DNA from: Pseudomonadota bacterium
GTDB taxonomy: Bacteria; Myxococcota_A; UBA796; SXON01
Reading direction: 5' to 3'
DNA length: 12,434 nucleotides
NCBI GenBank assembly: GCA_005776735.1
Contig: SXOM01000476.1
Coordinates: 1 to 12,434 of the forward strand
Of this stretch, positions 1-7,297 are shown piece by piece (position 1 is the first letter of the stretch; the number at the start of each line of letters is the position of its first letter). Below the pieces are notes generated by a model, which worked only from the letters and a program-made list of their open reading frames with translations, did no database searches and was not told where the DNA came from. The position numbers and the translations under genes were made by a program.

Positions 1-107
1 AGATATTCGGTTAAGGATTTCATGATATGAATTATCATATCTATCATAAATTTTAAGAGCAGGCTCAGAACTCAAGATCCTCATCATCAATCAAAGGGAT
101 AGGGTCA
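1..107. other. AT-rich segment of atypical composition at window edge
   Basis: This stretch has 25% G+C in bases 1-60 and about 44% in bases 61-110. Everything after about base 113 is strongly GC-rich. The change is abrupt and coincides with the stop codon (TGA, 110-108) of the large minus-strand gene. In another minus-strand frame the segment could encode a short acidic tail (DDPIPLIDDEDLEF, stop at 67-65), which resembles a genuine C-terminus of a lower-GC gene. It could be a chimeric assembly end, the edge of a horizontally acquired piece, or a natural AT-rich intergenic region. I see no complete gene in it. Confidence 0.6.
24..41. repeat. Short AT-rich inverted repeat
   Basis: The arms GATATGA (24-30) and TCATATC (35-41) are perfectly complementary around a 4-base loop ATTA. 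An alternative pairing, ATGATA with TATCAT, overlaps it. The hairpin would be weak because it is almost all A-T pairs. It lies inside the AT-rich end segment and could be an operator-like palindrome or a weak 3' hairpin for whatever minus-strand gene ended at 65. Its function is unknown. Confidence 0.5.
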
Positions 108-3100
108 TCACTGCCCGCACGGCATGATGCGTTTGCCGCCGCCGTCGCCCGCGGTGAGCACGGCGACGACCAGGCGCGCCCGGTCGGCGCTGCGGTCGCC
201 GTCGGCGGTCCACAAGCCCGCCCACTCGGCCGGCGCGGGGCGCTCGGTGTCGAAGAGCGCCCAGTCCAGCCACCGCTGGGCGTCGGCGAGCCGCCCGCCA
301 TCGAGGCGGGCCCCGGCCTCTTCGCCGAGCTCCCCCCACTGGCCGCCCTGCGCGCGCACCCGGAGTGCGCCCTTCTCGCGCACCACGTAGTAGCGGAACT
401 TGGCCGCGGTCCACATCGGCTCGACCCGCACGCGGTACCCGCCGGCGGCGTCGCCGTCGACGAGGAGGCTCCGCGGGCTCATCGCCCGGTCCAGGAGGTA
501 GTCGACCGACGTGCGCCCGGCCTCCGACCACGGGTAGACCGTTTCGGGGTCCAACGTGGTGGTGATGGCCTTCCCGCGCAGGTCGGCGGCGAACGCGGGA
601 TCGCCCTGGGCGCGCAGGAAACGACGGAACGCGGCGACCGCGGTGTCTTCGTCGAGGTCGTACTCGGTCCACCGTCGGGTGTCGGCGCCCAGGGAGCGGG
701 CCTCCTCGCTGTCGGGCACGACCGACGCCAGGAGGCGCGCCGCGTCCCATTGGCGGGCCGCGGCGGCAACCTCGATGGCCTGGCCGAGGAGGAGCCGCTC
801 GTGGGCGCCTTCGCGCGCGGCGGCGTTGGCTTCTTTCTTGCCCGCCTCCAGGCCCTCGGCCACCACCGCCGCGGCCACCCGGTAGCGGACCATCGCGTCG
901 TCGCGGCTCCCCGCGGTGAGCTCTCTCACGCGCGCGGCGTCCCCCACCCGGAGCAGGTGGCCCAGCGGGCTCCGCAGGGCGTGGGTGCCCCCCTCCTGGA
1001 GCGCGAGCGCCGCCTCGACGTCGCCGCGCCCGTACACGCCGTCGGGGTCGTACAACGTCATGCGGGCGAGCAGGCCGCGGTAGAAGTGGGCGCCGTCGTC
1101 GTCGCCCGCGGCCTCCTTGGCCTGGAGCAGGGTGCGGGTGCGCTCCACCAGGGGGGTCGGTGCGAACTGCCGGGCCAGTCCGTAGCCGAAGGGCGCCTGG
1201 CTCGCGGCGTCCCACCCGAGCGTCACCGGCAGGTGCTCGGTGTCGGGCGAGCTGACGCCCAGCGCCGCGAGCGCCGCGGCCGCACGTTCGGCGTAGCCCG
1301 CTGCGAGGAGCGCTTCGGCGTGTCCCACCCGGTCGGCCACCAGGGCGTCGGGGGCGCCCGCCGCGGCCCGCCAGAGGTGCAGGGCGCGGCTCGTCTGTCC
1401 CGCCTCCTCCGCTCGCCGCGCGTCGTTGAGGAAGCGGAGCTGCGCCTCGGACGCCTTCCGCGCTGCGGCGGCCTGGGCCACGAACGTCTCCACGTCGGCG
1501 AGGGCGACGTGTCGCGGCACCTCGATGTGCGACTCGCTGCGCACGGCGCCTTCCGCGGTGCGCGTCCAGCGCCACGTGAAGCCGCCCCCCGGCCAGGTCA
1601 CCGACACCGGCGCCGGGAGCTCCTCGGCCGTGTACCCTCGCGGCGCTTCCACCTGCAGGCTCGCGTCCTGCACGATGGCGCGCATCTCGATCGGGAAGGT
1701 GCGCACGTGCTCGTCGCTGTAGAGCCCGAGCTGCCACGTCGTCGGGAGCGCGTTCATGGAGAAGCCGGGGCCCACCTTCAGCGTGAGGTTGCCCGGACTC
1801 ACGAAGTGGTCGGCGCTGCCCCCGACGCGCACCATCTCGCGCACGTCGCGGTCCAGGTCGGCGAGGTCCAGGTCGTACTCCACCTCGACGGAGCGGGCGC
1901 GGTCGTCGCCCAACAGGGCATCGGTGGACGCGTCGACGAGGGCCTGGACGCCGTCGGCGCGCGCCTGCTCGCGCAGCTCCGCCGCGCTCTCGGGGCGGAA
2001 CTGCAGCTCCTGGACCAGGTCGACCCGCCCGTAGTCGTGCGCGACGATGCGCTTGTCGATCCGCAGGTGCACCGGGCGCGCGGCCGGCGTGCGCACCAAC
2101 GACGTGGTCGCGGGGGAGGCGACGAGCGCCAGGTGGTCGGCGTCGGAGTCGGGCAACAACCCGGCGGGGAGCTCGGGGTGCGTCGGGTCGACCCACGTGC
2201 GCTCCGGGCCCGCGCCGAACACGGTGATGGCGTGGTTGAAGAGGTTCGGCCCCGGGAGGTCGGGGTCCACGTCGGGGCCCCACCCGGCGCGCAACAGCGC
2301 CACGTCGGCCGCGATTCCCACCGCGCGCAACATCGCCACGAGGAAGGTCGCCTTGTCCTTGCAGTCGCCGTAGCCGCGCGCCAGCACCTCCCGCGGGGTG
2401 CGGGGCACGACCGCTGCCGCCCCGAGCTCGACCGCCACGTAGCGGGCCCGCTCGTTGATCCACAAGGCCATCGCCGTGGCGGCGCGGCGATCGTCGGCTT
2501 CGCGCGCCCGAGCGGCCTTCGCCGCCTCGACGGCCTCGGGCGGGAGCACCGCCAGCTCGTCGACGATCGTGGCGTAGGCGCGGGCCACCGAGCCCCAGTC
2601 GGGCGCGGTCGACCACGCGACGTACCGCAGCAGGTACGCGTCGCGGGGGGCGAGATCGGGCGGGACCCGCAACAGCTCCGGCGACTCGACCACCCAGCGA
2701 ACCTGGCGTCGGCCGGCCTTGCGTGTCTCCTTGGCGGGGCCGACGGCCCGCGCGTCCCAGTGGAGTGGCAGGCCGATCGGCGCGTCCAGGACGACCTCGA
2801 CGCGGCCCACCCGGCTGATGGACACCGGGATGTGCCCGCTCTGTCCCCCCTCGAGGAACGGCCGCACCTGCCGCACGGTCTCGACCTGCTCGACGACGGC
2901 CCCACGCCGCGCGCCGGGGAGGGGTGCGATGAGCTTGCGGGTGTCGACGTACATCTCGCCCCCGCCGGTGGCGGCGGACTGCTCCACCAGCGTGCTCGGG
3001 TCCAGGCGCCGCTCCTTCCCGTCGGCGCCGACCACGCGGAGGTCGACCTCGGGCCGGCCTTCGCGCCATGGGTCCCAGTACGTCGTGTCGGTGCGCAGCG

Positions 3101-3422
3101 CGGTGTCGTCGCGTTCGATGCGCCACACGTCGTGGCGGGTCGTCGTGGTCAGGCCGGCGTCGTCGAAGCGGACCGTGACCGTCTGCACCACCTCGACGAC
3201 GGGGGGCTTGTCATCGGTTGTGCGTGGTTTTTCTTTGCGTGGCCCGGCCGCGTCGGCTTTGGCCTTCCGCGGGGCCTCCGGCGGCTCCCACGGCAGGGCG
3301 GCCACGGTCTCGGCGGCCGCGCGCAGCTCGTCCGGCGTGGCGGTGAACGGGACGAGGAGCGGATCGTACACGCCCGCGAGCGCGGAGTGGATGACCAGGA
3401 GCGACAGGGAGAGCGGCGTCAC
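108..3422 (-). CDS. Exported DUF3857 / transglutaminase-like protein
   Basis: This large envelope protein of 1104 aa starts at GTG (3422-3420). GGAG lies 4 bases upstream and a stronger AAGGAGG lies 12 bases upstream. Residues 1-17 form a signal peptide (MTPLSLSLLVIHSALAG). Residues ~75-250 match the DUF3857 beta-sandwich that commonly precedes transglutaminase-like domains. Residues ~265-415 are the transglutaminase-like core, with the GYGDCKDKA motif giving Cys354, the FNHAITV motif giving His397 and the WVDPTH motif giving Asp412, so the cysteine-protease-type triad is intact. Residues ~450-640 look like a second beta-rich domain, and ~660-725 contain TPR-like helices (AEEAGQTSRALHLW). The last ~180 residues are not recognised. 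It is divergently transcribed from the BPI-like gene. Substrate and role are unknown; such proteins may be peptidases or amidases of the envelope. The C-terminus (RIMPCGQ, stop) coincides with the AT-rich junction, so the true end may be missing. Confidence 0.9.
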   Translation of the reverse strand: MTPLSLSLLVIHSALAGVYDPLLVPFTATPDELRAAAETVAALPWEPPEAPRKAKADAAGPRKEKPRTTDDKPPVVEVVQTVTVRFDDAGLTTTTRHDVWRIERDDTALRTDTTYWDPWREGRPEVDLRVVGADGKERRLDPSTLVEQSAATGGGEMYVDTRKLIAPLPGARRGAVVEQVETVRQVRPFLEGGQSGHIPVSISRVGRVEVVLDAPIGLPLHWDARAVGPAKETRKAGRRQVRWVVESPELLRVPPDLAPRDAYLLRYVAWSTAPDWGSVARAYATIVDELAVLPPEAVEAAKAARAREADDRRAATAMALWINERARYVAVELGAAAVVPRTPREVLARGYGDCKDKATFLVAMLRAVGIAADVALLRAGWGPDVDPDLPGPNLFNHAITVFGAGPERTWVDPTHPELPAGLLPDSDADHLALVASPATTSLVRTPAARPVHLRIDKRIVAHDYGRVDLVQELQFRPESAAELREQARADGVQALVDASTDALLGDDRARSVEVEYDLDLADLDRDVREMVRVGGSADHFVSPGNLTLKVGPGFSMNALPTTWQLGLYSDEHVRTFPIEMRAIVQDASLQVEAPRGYTAEELPAPVSVTWPGGGFTWRWTRTAEGAVRSESHIEVPRHVALADVETFVAQAAAARKASEAQLRFLNDARRAEEAGQTSRALHLWRAAAGAPDALVADRVGHAEALLAAGYAERAAAALAALGVSSPDTEHLPVTLGWDAASQAPFGYGLARQFAPTPLVERTRTLLQAKEAAGDDDGAHFYRGLLARMTLYDPDGVYGRGDVEAALALQEGGTHALRSPLGHLLRVGDAARVRELTAGSRDDAMVRYRVAAAVVAEGLEAGKKEANAAAREGAHERLLLGQAIEVAAAARQWDAARLLASVVPDSEEARSLGADTRRWTEYDLDEDTAVAAFRRFLRAQGDPAFAADLRGKAITTTLDPETVYPWSEAGRTSVDYLLDRAMSPRSLLVDGDAAGGYRVRVEPMWTAAKFRYYVVREKGALRVRAQGGQWGELGEEAGARLDGGRLADAQRWLDWALFDTERPAPAEWAGLWTADGDRSADRARLVVAVLTAGDGGGKRIMPCGQ

Positions 3423-3487
3423 GATGCTCCGGGGCCTCCTTCACGTAGCATGACCGACCGCGCACGCGGGCACGGGTTCCGCGGGGG

Positions 3488-3517
3488 TTGCCGGAGGGGG
3501 GGGCGGTCCGCTATTGT
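3488..3517 (+). promoter_or_regulatory. Possible sigma70-type promoter with a G8 tract in the spacer
   Basis: TTGCCG (3488-3493, 4/6 to TTGACA) and TATTGT (3512-3517, 4/6 to TATAAT) are separated by 18 bases. This places a transcription start about 15 bases before the GTG chosen for the BPI-like gene. The spacer contains eight consecutive Gs (3496-3503). The match is weak and such matches arise by chance. The 116-bp divergent gap 3423-3538 must nevertheless hold control signals for both flanking genes. No clear promoter was found for the minus-strand gene. Confidence 0.3.
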
Positions 3518-3538
3518 GCGCCTGCCCTTGGGGTCGTC

Positions 3539-5236
3539 GTGCACCTGCTTCTCGTCCTCTCCGCCTCCGCCGCCACCTGGCCCCCCGGCGAGGTGATCAA
3601 CCCCGGCGTGTCGGTCGACATCACGGCCGAGGGGTTCGACGCGGTCGCCGAGCTGGTGCCGAGCCTGCTCCCCGCCGCCATCGAGATTCCGGACACCAGC
3701 GACGGCTACGCGGGCGTGCTCGATCAGTGTTGGCTCGGGGGGTACGAGTACTCGCTCACCAACGGCTCGGCCGAGCTCACGGTCACCAGCACCGACATCA
3801 CGCCCGGCGCGGGCGTGCTCGACATCACGGCGAACCTGATGGTGGCGCTCAATTCGCCGTCCGACCCGTTCGCGCTCTACACGAGCCTCGAGTGCATCGA
3901 GGACACCTGCTACGGCTACGTCAACCCCTTCCCGGTCGACGTGCACACGACGATGCGCCTGGCCGTGGTCGACGACGGCAGTGGCCACCGCACGCTCGAC
4001 GCCACCATGGGCGAGATCGACGTCACCTACGAGCTCGACGGCGGCAGCGACATCTACCTGGGCGAGTGCACGATCGGCAGCATCGAGGAGGTGCTCAACT
4101 ACGTCGGCCTCTCCATCTACGACCTGCTCATCGGCGCGCTCGACAGCACGCTCCAGGACCAGATCGCGAGCATGGGCCCCGAGCTCGAGTCCGCGATCGA
4201 GGACGCGTTCGCCTCCGCCACCATCGAGCAGGACCTCGAGCTCAACGGGGCGCTCGTGCACCTGATGTTGCAGCCGAGCAACGTCGACATCACGCCTGCG
4301 TCGATGCGCCTGTGGATGGAGGGCAGCTTCTCCGGCGAGCCTGCCGATTGCATCGCGGCGTACGACCCGGGCGGATCGCTCCGCACCGACTCCGAGCTGC
4401 CCGAGCCCGACCAGGTCCCCACCGGCGTCGGCGCCGACTACCACGCGGGTATCCTGGTCGGCGACGACTTCGCCAACAGCGCGCTGTACGCGCTCTGGCG
4501 CGGCGGGCTCCTCTGCTATGCGCTCGATGCGGCCTCCAGCCCCATTCCGCTGGACACCTCCATCCTCAACGCGCTCACCGGCGACGTCTTCGCCCCGCTC
4601 TTCCCCGAGTCCCAGCCGTTGGAGCTGGTGGTGCGGCCTACGCTCCCGCCCGAGGTCGCGTACACCGGCGCCAACGACATCGGGCTGGCGATCAACGACC
4701 TCGACCTCGACTTCTACGCCGGCCTCGACGGCCGGGCGGCGCGCATCATGGCCGTCCAGCTCGACGGGCAGGCCGGCGCCGACCTCGCGCTCGACGGCAC
4801 CACGGGCAACCTCGCCATCGAGGTCGACCTCGCGCCGGAGAACTTCACGCCGAGCGTCAGCTACAACGAGATCGACGAAGCGGCGAACGCGCACGTGGTG
4901 GAGAGCTTCGGAGGCCTGTTCCAGACGGTGCTCGACACCGTCGCGGGTAGCCTGCTCAGCGACCTCGCCTTCGCGCTGCCGAGCTTCTCCGGCCTCGGCC
5001 TCACCGAGCTCGTCGTGAGCGAAGCCGGCGCCGACAAGGACTGGCTCGGCGTCTACGCCTGGCTCGGCCCGGTCGACTACGGCAGCGGCTCCTCCTGCGG
5101 CGGCTGCGGCGGCGACACCGGCGGCGGGGCCGACACGGGCGGCTCCTCGTGTGGCGGCGGTTGCAGCACGGTGCCGACGGCCCCGTGGGCCGCGGTGGGC
5201 TTCGGCATCTTGTGGATGCGGCGCCGGCGCGGCTGA
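3539..5236 (+). CDS. Secreted BPI/LBP-like (TULIP) lipid-binding protein with MYXO-CTERM-like anchor
   Basis: This 565-aa exported protein probably binds a lipid or other amphipathic ligand at the cell surface. I chose the GTG at 3539 because it yields a compact signal peptide (MHLLLVLSASAA, mature start TWPPGE). The in-frame TTG at 3488 would add 17 poor residues and overlap the candidate promoter. The order of features follows recalled human BPI: NPGVSVDITAEGFDAVAEL near residue 21 (BPI begins NPGVVVRISQKGLDYA), then IPDTSDGYAG (BPI IPDYSDSF), GGYEYSL followed by ITPGAGVLDITANL (BPI GHYSFYS ... VPNVGLKFSISNANI), and a long amphipathic helix at ~182-228. Around 297-330, GADYHAGILVGDDFANSALY plus WRGGLLCYAL parallels BPI [21 protein letters not shown]. 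Further parallels are LPPEVAYTGANDIGLAI and a C-terminal amphipathic helix at ~452-476. Residues 517-541 are a Gly/Cys/Asp-rich linker before the anchor. Similarity was judged from memory. Functions such as endotoxin or lipid capture are inference. Confidence 0.85.
   Translation: MHLLLVLSASAATWPPGEVINPGVSVDITAEGFDAVAELVPSLLPAAIEIPDTSDGYAGVLDQCWLGGYEYSLTNGSAELTVTSTDITPGAGVLDITANLMVALNSPSDPFALYTSLECIEDTCYGYVNPFPVDVHTTMRLAVVDDGSGHRTLDATMGEIDVTYELDGGSDIYLGECTIGSIEEVLNYVGLSIYDLLIGALDSTLQDQIASMGPELESAIEDAFASATIEQDLELNGALVHLMLQPSNVDITPASMRLWMEGSFSGEPADCIAAYDPGGSLRTDSELPEPDQVPTGVGADYHAGILVGDDFANSALYALWRGGLLCYALDAASSPIPLDTSILNALTGDVFAPLFPESQPLELVVRPTLPPEVAYTGANDIGLAINDLDLDFYAGLDGRAARIMAVQLDGQAGADLALDGTTGNLAIEVDLAPENFTPSVSYNEIDEAANAHVVESFGGLFQTVLDTVAGSLLSDLAFALPSFSGLGLTELVVSEAGADKDWLGVYAWLGPVDYGSGSSCGGCGGDTGGGADTGGSSCGGGCSTVPTAPWAAVGFGILWMRRRRG
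5162..5233 (+). other. MYXO-CTERM-like C-terminal sorting signal
   Basis: Residues 542-565 of the BPI-like protein read CSTVPTAPWAAVGFGILWM followed by RRRRG. A Gly/Cys-rich linker precedes them (SSCGGCGGDTGGGADTGG and SSCGGG). The layout of invariant-type Cys, short hydrophobic span and Arg cluster at the extreme C-terminus matches the MYXO-CTERM tripartite signal of myxobacteria. That signal is processed by a dedicated membrane protease (myxosortase) to give a surface-anchored protein. The likely processing Cys is Cys542. The hydrophobic span is rather short (about 13 residues) and interrupted by Pro and Trp, so this is a slightly atypical example. Confidence 0.75.
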
Positions 5237-5263
5237 TCGGCCCCCCGTCGGGTAAGCTGCCGC

Positions 5264-5653
5264 ATGCTCCTGACCCTCCTCCCCGCCGCGCTCGCGATGG
5301 ACCTCGACGTACACCTGACGACCCCCACCGGCGCGTCGACGGCGTTGACCTTCCACGACGTCGAAGGGCGCGCCCCGCCCGCGTTCACGCTCGACGACGG
5401 CGGGCGCCCGCTGCGCGTGACCCTGGGCGTCCAACCGAGCGGCGACACCTGGACGGTCAGCGCGGAGATCGCCACCGTCACCGCGGGGCTGTGGCGAGAG
5501 CGCGTGCACGTGCTCCTCGCGCCGCGCATCACGCTCGAAACGAACGTCGTCGGCCGGGTGTCTCAGGGCGCCCGTGCGGCGATCGCCGGCGCCGAACCCG
5601 TGGAGGGGCCGCCCCGGGCCTGGACGCTCGAAGTCCGCGTGCACGAGCCGTAG
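5264..5653 (+). CDS. Small exported protein of unknown function
   Basis: I do not recognise a named family for this 129-aa protein. The ATG start gives a short signal peptide (MLLTLLPAALA, mature start MDLDVHL). The rest is predicted all-beta with alternating polar and hydrophobic residues. The segment VLLAPRITLETNVVGRVSQG resembles, weakly, the pattern 'APR + hydrophobic strand + A-x-I-x-x-G' found in secretin-associated domains and related periplasmic beta-domains. It lies 27 bp after the BPI-like gene on the same strand and may be co-transcribed with it. No convincing Shine-Dalgarno sequence is present (GGGTAAG at about 12 bases). The stop TAG runs directly into a G tract (10 Gs, 5653-5662). 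A convergent gene ends 17 bp beyond. The reading frame and secretion signal look genuine; the function is open. Confidence 0.75.
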   Translation: MLLTLLPAALAMDLDVHLTTPTGASTALTFHDVEGRAPPAFTLDDGGRPLRVTLGVQPSGDTWTVSAEIATVTAGLWRERVHVLLAPRITLETNVVGRVSQGARAAIAGAEPVEGPPRAWTLEVRVHEP

Positions 5654-5670
5654 GGGGGGGGGCGACCGCT

Positions 5671-7212
5671 CTACCACACGGGCACGACGTACATCACGCC
5701 GCCATCCGATCCCCCCTCGTCACCACGGGGAGAGCCGAGGAGGAAGTCCCGGAGCCCGTCGCCGTCGAGGTCGGCCATCGCGGTGGACGACAACCAGGTG
5801 TCCGTTTCGCCGGAGGGCGCCACTACCGCCAGGTCGGCGCCGTTGGCGTAGGTTCCGGCGGCGAACGGTCCGAGGTACAACGAGGCCGGCGCCCCGTCGT
5901 GCTCCGCACCGAGCAGCAGGTCCGCCACGCCGTCGCCGTCGGCATCCTCCGCGCCCACCGAGACGGGCCGGAAGTCACCGCGTTCGCTCCCGCGCACGAT
6001 CACCTCCGCGCCCCCGAGGTCCGTCGCTCCGCTCGCGGGCCCGAAGACCACGTACGTGTCTCCGAAGGTGCCCGACCCCCCGGACCCCGCGGGGCGGACC
6101 ACCACGTCGGCGAGCCCGTCGTCGTCGAGGTCGGCGAGCGCGAGCGCGGCGCCGTGTGATTGACCGCCCTCCTCGACGAGGTAGTGACCGGCGAGATCGG
6201 CCGTGGTGAGCTCGCCAACCGAGCCGCCCGCCATGAGGTACACCTCCGTTCCGAACGCGCCGACGACGTCGCCGAGGCCATCGCCGTCGACGTCGCCGCC
6301 CCCCGCAATGGACATGTCGTAGAAGCAGTCCATGAAGCTGGTCCGGATCCAGAACGGGTACTCCTCCGCCAGCGCACTCTGCGTCACGAGGACACCTTGG
6401 TCACACGCGCGGCCGGCGGCGGTCAGCAGTTCGGCAACACCATCTCCGGTGACGTCGGCGACATCCACGGTCTGACCAAAACCATCGCCGGCCGCACCCT
6501 CGTACACCGCCTCGCCGGAATTCTCACCCGAACGCGCGAAGGGGCCGAAGCCAACCCACACCGACCCGTACTGGTACTTGTCCGCGACGTTCATGCGCCC
6601 CAGGGCCACATCGGGTGTCCCGTCGCCATCCATGTCGCCGATCGCCACGCGTGCGGCGCTCGTGCATGGCACATCCTCAGGAGTCAGACGCACCCCGACA
6701 TCGTCGACGTTCTCGGCGCCCGAGAGGGCGCCGAATGCGACCGTCCCGCCGCAGGCGGCGAAGTCGTCCTCGCCCGTGGTGGCCACGACATCCGCCGAGC
6801 CGTCACCATCGAGGTCCCCGGCCGCCAGGTGGGCCCCGAGGCCTCGTCCCGCGGACCCGTACAGTCGTACGCTTTGGCCGCCGAGCACGACCGTCCGCTC
6901 GGGACCGCAGCCCGCGTCCACACCGTCGCAGTCCTCGTCGATGCCGCTGGCGCACACCTCCTCCTCCTCCGGATTCACCTGTGCGTCGTGGTCATCGCAG
7001 TCCCCGCCGACGAGCGTTTCGCCGAGCCCTGCCGCGCATCCCTCGCGTGCGCTACTTGGGTCTCCAAACGTGTCGCCGTCGGCATCGGCGTACCACGTGC
7101 TCCAGTCGGCGCTGCCGGAGTCGCACCGTAGGATTGCAGAGTCTTCGCCCGCGTCGGCCCCGGTGTGGCACGCGAGCAGGAGTACGGCAATCGGGGCCAA
7201 CCTGGGCGACAT
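5671..7212 (-). CDS. Lipoprotein with MopE-like segment and seven FG-GAP repeats
   Basis: This 513-aa surface or periplasmic protein has its start placed at ATG 7212, where a lipoprotein signal peptide begins (MSPRLAPIAVLLLAC, lipid-accepting Cys15). The open frame upstream of it is only the shadow of the permease gene. Residues ~40-102 (YADADGDTFGDP, then GDCDDHDAQVNP, CASGIDEDCDG and a closing Cys) match the Asp/Cys-rich segment of the copper-binding MopE family. Residues ~130-513 contain seven Ca-binding FG-GAP cores of the D-x-D-x-D-G type (LDGDGSADV, MDGDGTPDV, VTGDGVAEL, VDGDGLGDV, LDDDGLADV, ADGDGVADL, LDGDGLRDF). This predicts a seven-bladed integrin-alpha-like beta-propeller. It follows the metal-uptake cluster by 85 bp on the same strand, with a possible hairpin between, so co-transcription is uncertain. 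Ligand and partner are unknown; adhesion or metal/calcium-dependent binding would be typical of the domains. Confidence 0.88.
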   Translation of the reverse strand: MSPRLAPIAVLLLACHTGADAGEDSAILRCDSGSADWSTWYADADGDTFGDPSSAREGCAAGLGETLVGGDCDDHDAQVNPEEEEVCASGIDEDCDGVDAGCGPERTVVLGGQSVRLYGSAGRGLGAHLAAGDLDGDGSADVVATTGEDDFAACGGTVAFGALSGAENVDDVGVRLTPEDVPCTSAARVAIGDMDGDGTPDVALGRMNVADKYQYGSVWVGFGPFARSGENSGEAVYEGAAGDGFGQTVDVADVTGDGVAELLTAAGRACDQGVLVTQSALAEEYPFWIRTSFMDCFYDMSIAGGGDVDGDGLGDVVGAFGTEVYLMAGGSVGELTTADLAGHYLVEEGGQSHGAALALADLDDDGLADVVVRPAGSGGSGTFGDTYVVFGPASGATDLGGAEVIVRGSERGDFRPVSVGAEDADGDGVADLLLGAEHDGAPASLYLGPFAAGTYANGADLAVVAPSGETDTWLSSTAMADLDGDGLRDFLLGSPRGDEGGSDGGVMYVVPVW

Positions 7213-7226
7213 CCCGAGAGTGTACC

Positions 7227-7260
7227 CGATCGCGACCGGGGCGCACGCCCGCCCCGATCG
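7227..7260 (-). terminator. Candidate stem-loop after the metal-transport operon
   Basis: CGGGGCG (7237-7243) and CGCCCCG (7250-7256) form a perfect 7-bp GC stem with a 6-base loop. CGAT (7227-7230) can pair with ATCG (7257-7260) across a bulge. It lies in the 85-bp gap between the permease stop (7298) and the start of the FG-GAP lipoprotein (7212). There is no T run, so this is not a canonical intrinsic terminator. It could instead be a processing signal or attenuator, or simply reflect the high GC content. Confidence 0.3.
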
Positions 7261-7297
7261 AGGCCCGGACGGTCGCGGTGCGCCCCCCCGCCGTGCT

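Noticed and set aside
65..301. Minus-strand frame of 78 codons ending in an acidic tail
   Set aside because: Most of it is shadow of the transglutaminase-like gene; only the last ~15 codons, in the AT-rich segment, look gene-like. It is treated under the junction finding rather than as a gene.
3488..3538. TTG at 3488 as start of the BPI-like gene
   Set aside because: It adds 17 residues containing charged and Cys residues before an otherwise ideal signal peptide starting at GTG 3539, and overlaps the possible promoter.
750..3596. Long plus-strand open frame (948 codons) opposite the transglutaminase-like gene
   Set aside because: It is rich in Arg, His, Gly and Val with no recognisable domain, and lies antisense to a gene with an intact catalytic triad and signal peptide. 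Long antisense frames are expected in DNA with high third-position GC.
5653..5662. Run of ten Gs at the stop of the small exported protein
   Set aside because: It may vary in length or be a sequencing artefact, but it begins with the last base of the stop codon and changes no reading frame, so it carries no evident function.
3419..5677. Long minus-strand open frame (752 codons) opposite the BPI-like gene
   Set aside because: The translation is low-complexity Val/Glu/Arg/Gly, typical of the antisense of a GC-rich gene. The plus-strand frame has a signal peptide, fold-like motifs and an anchor.
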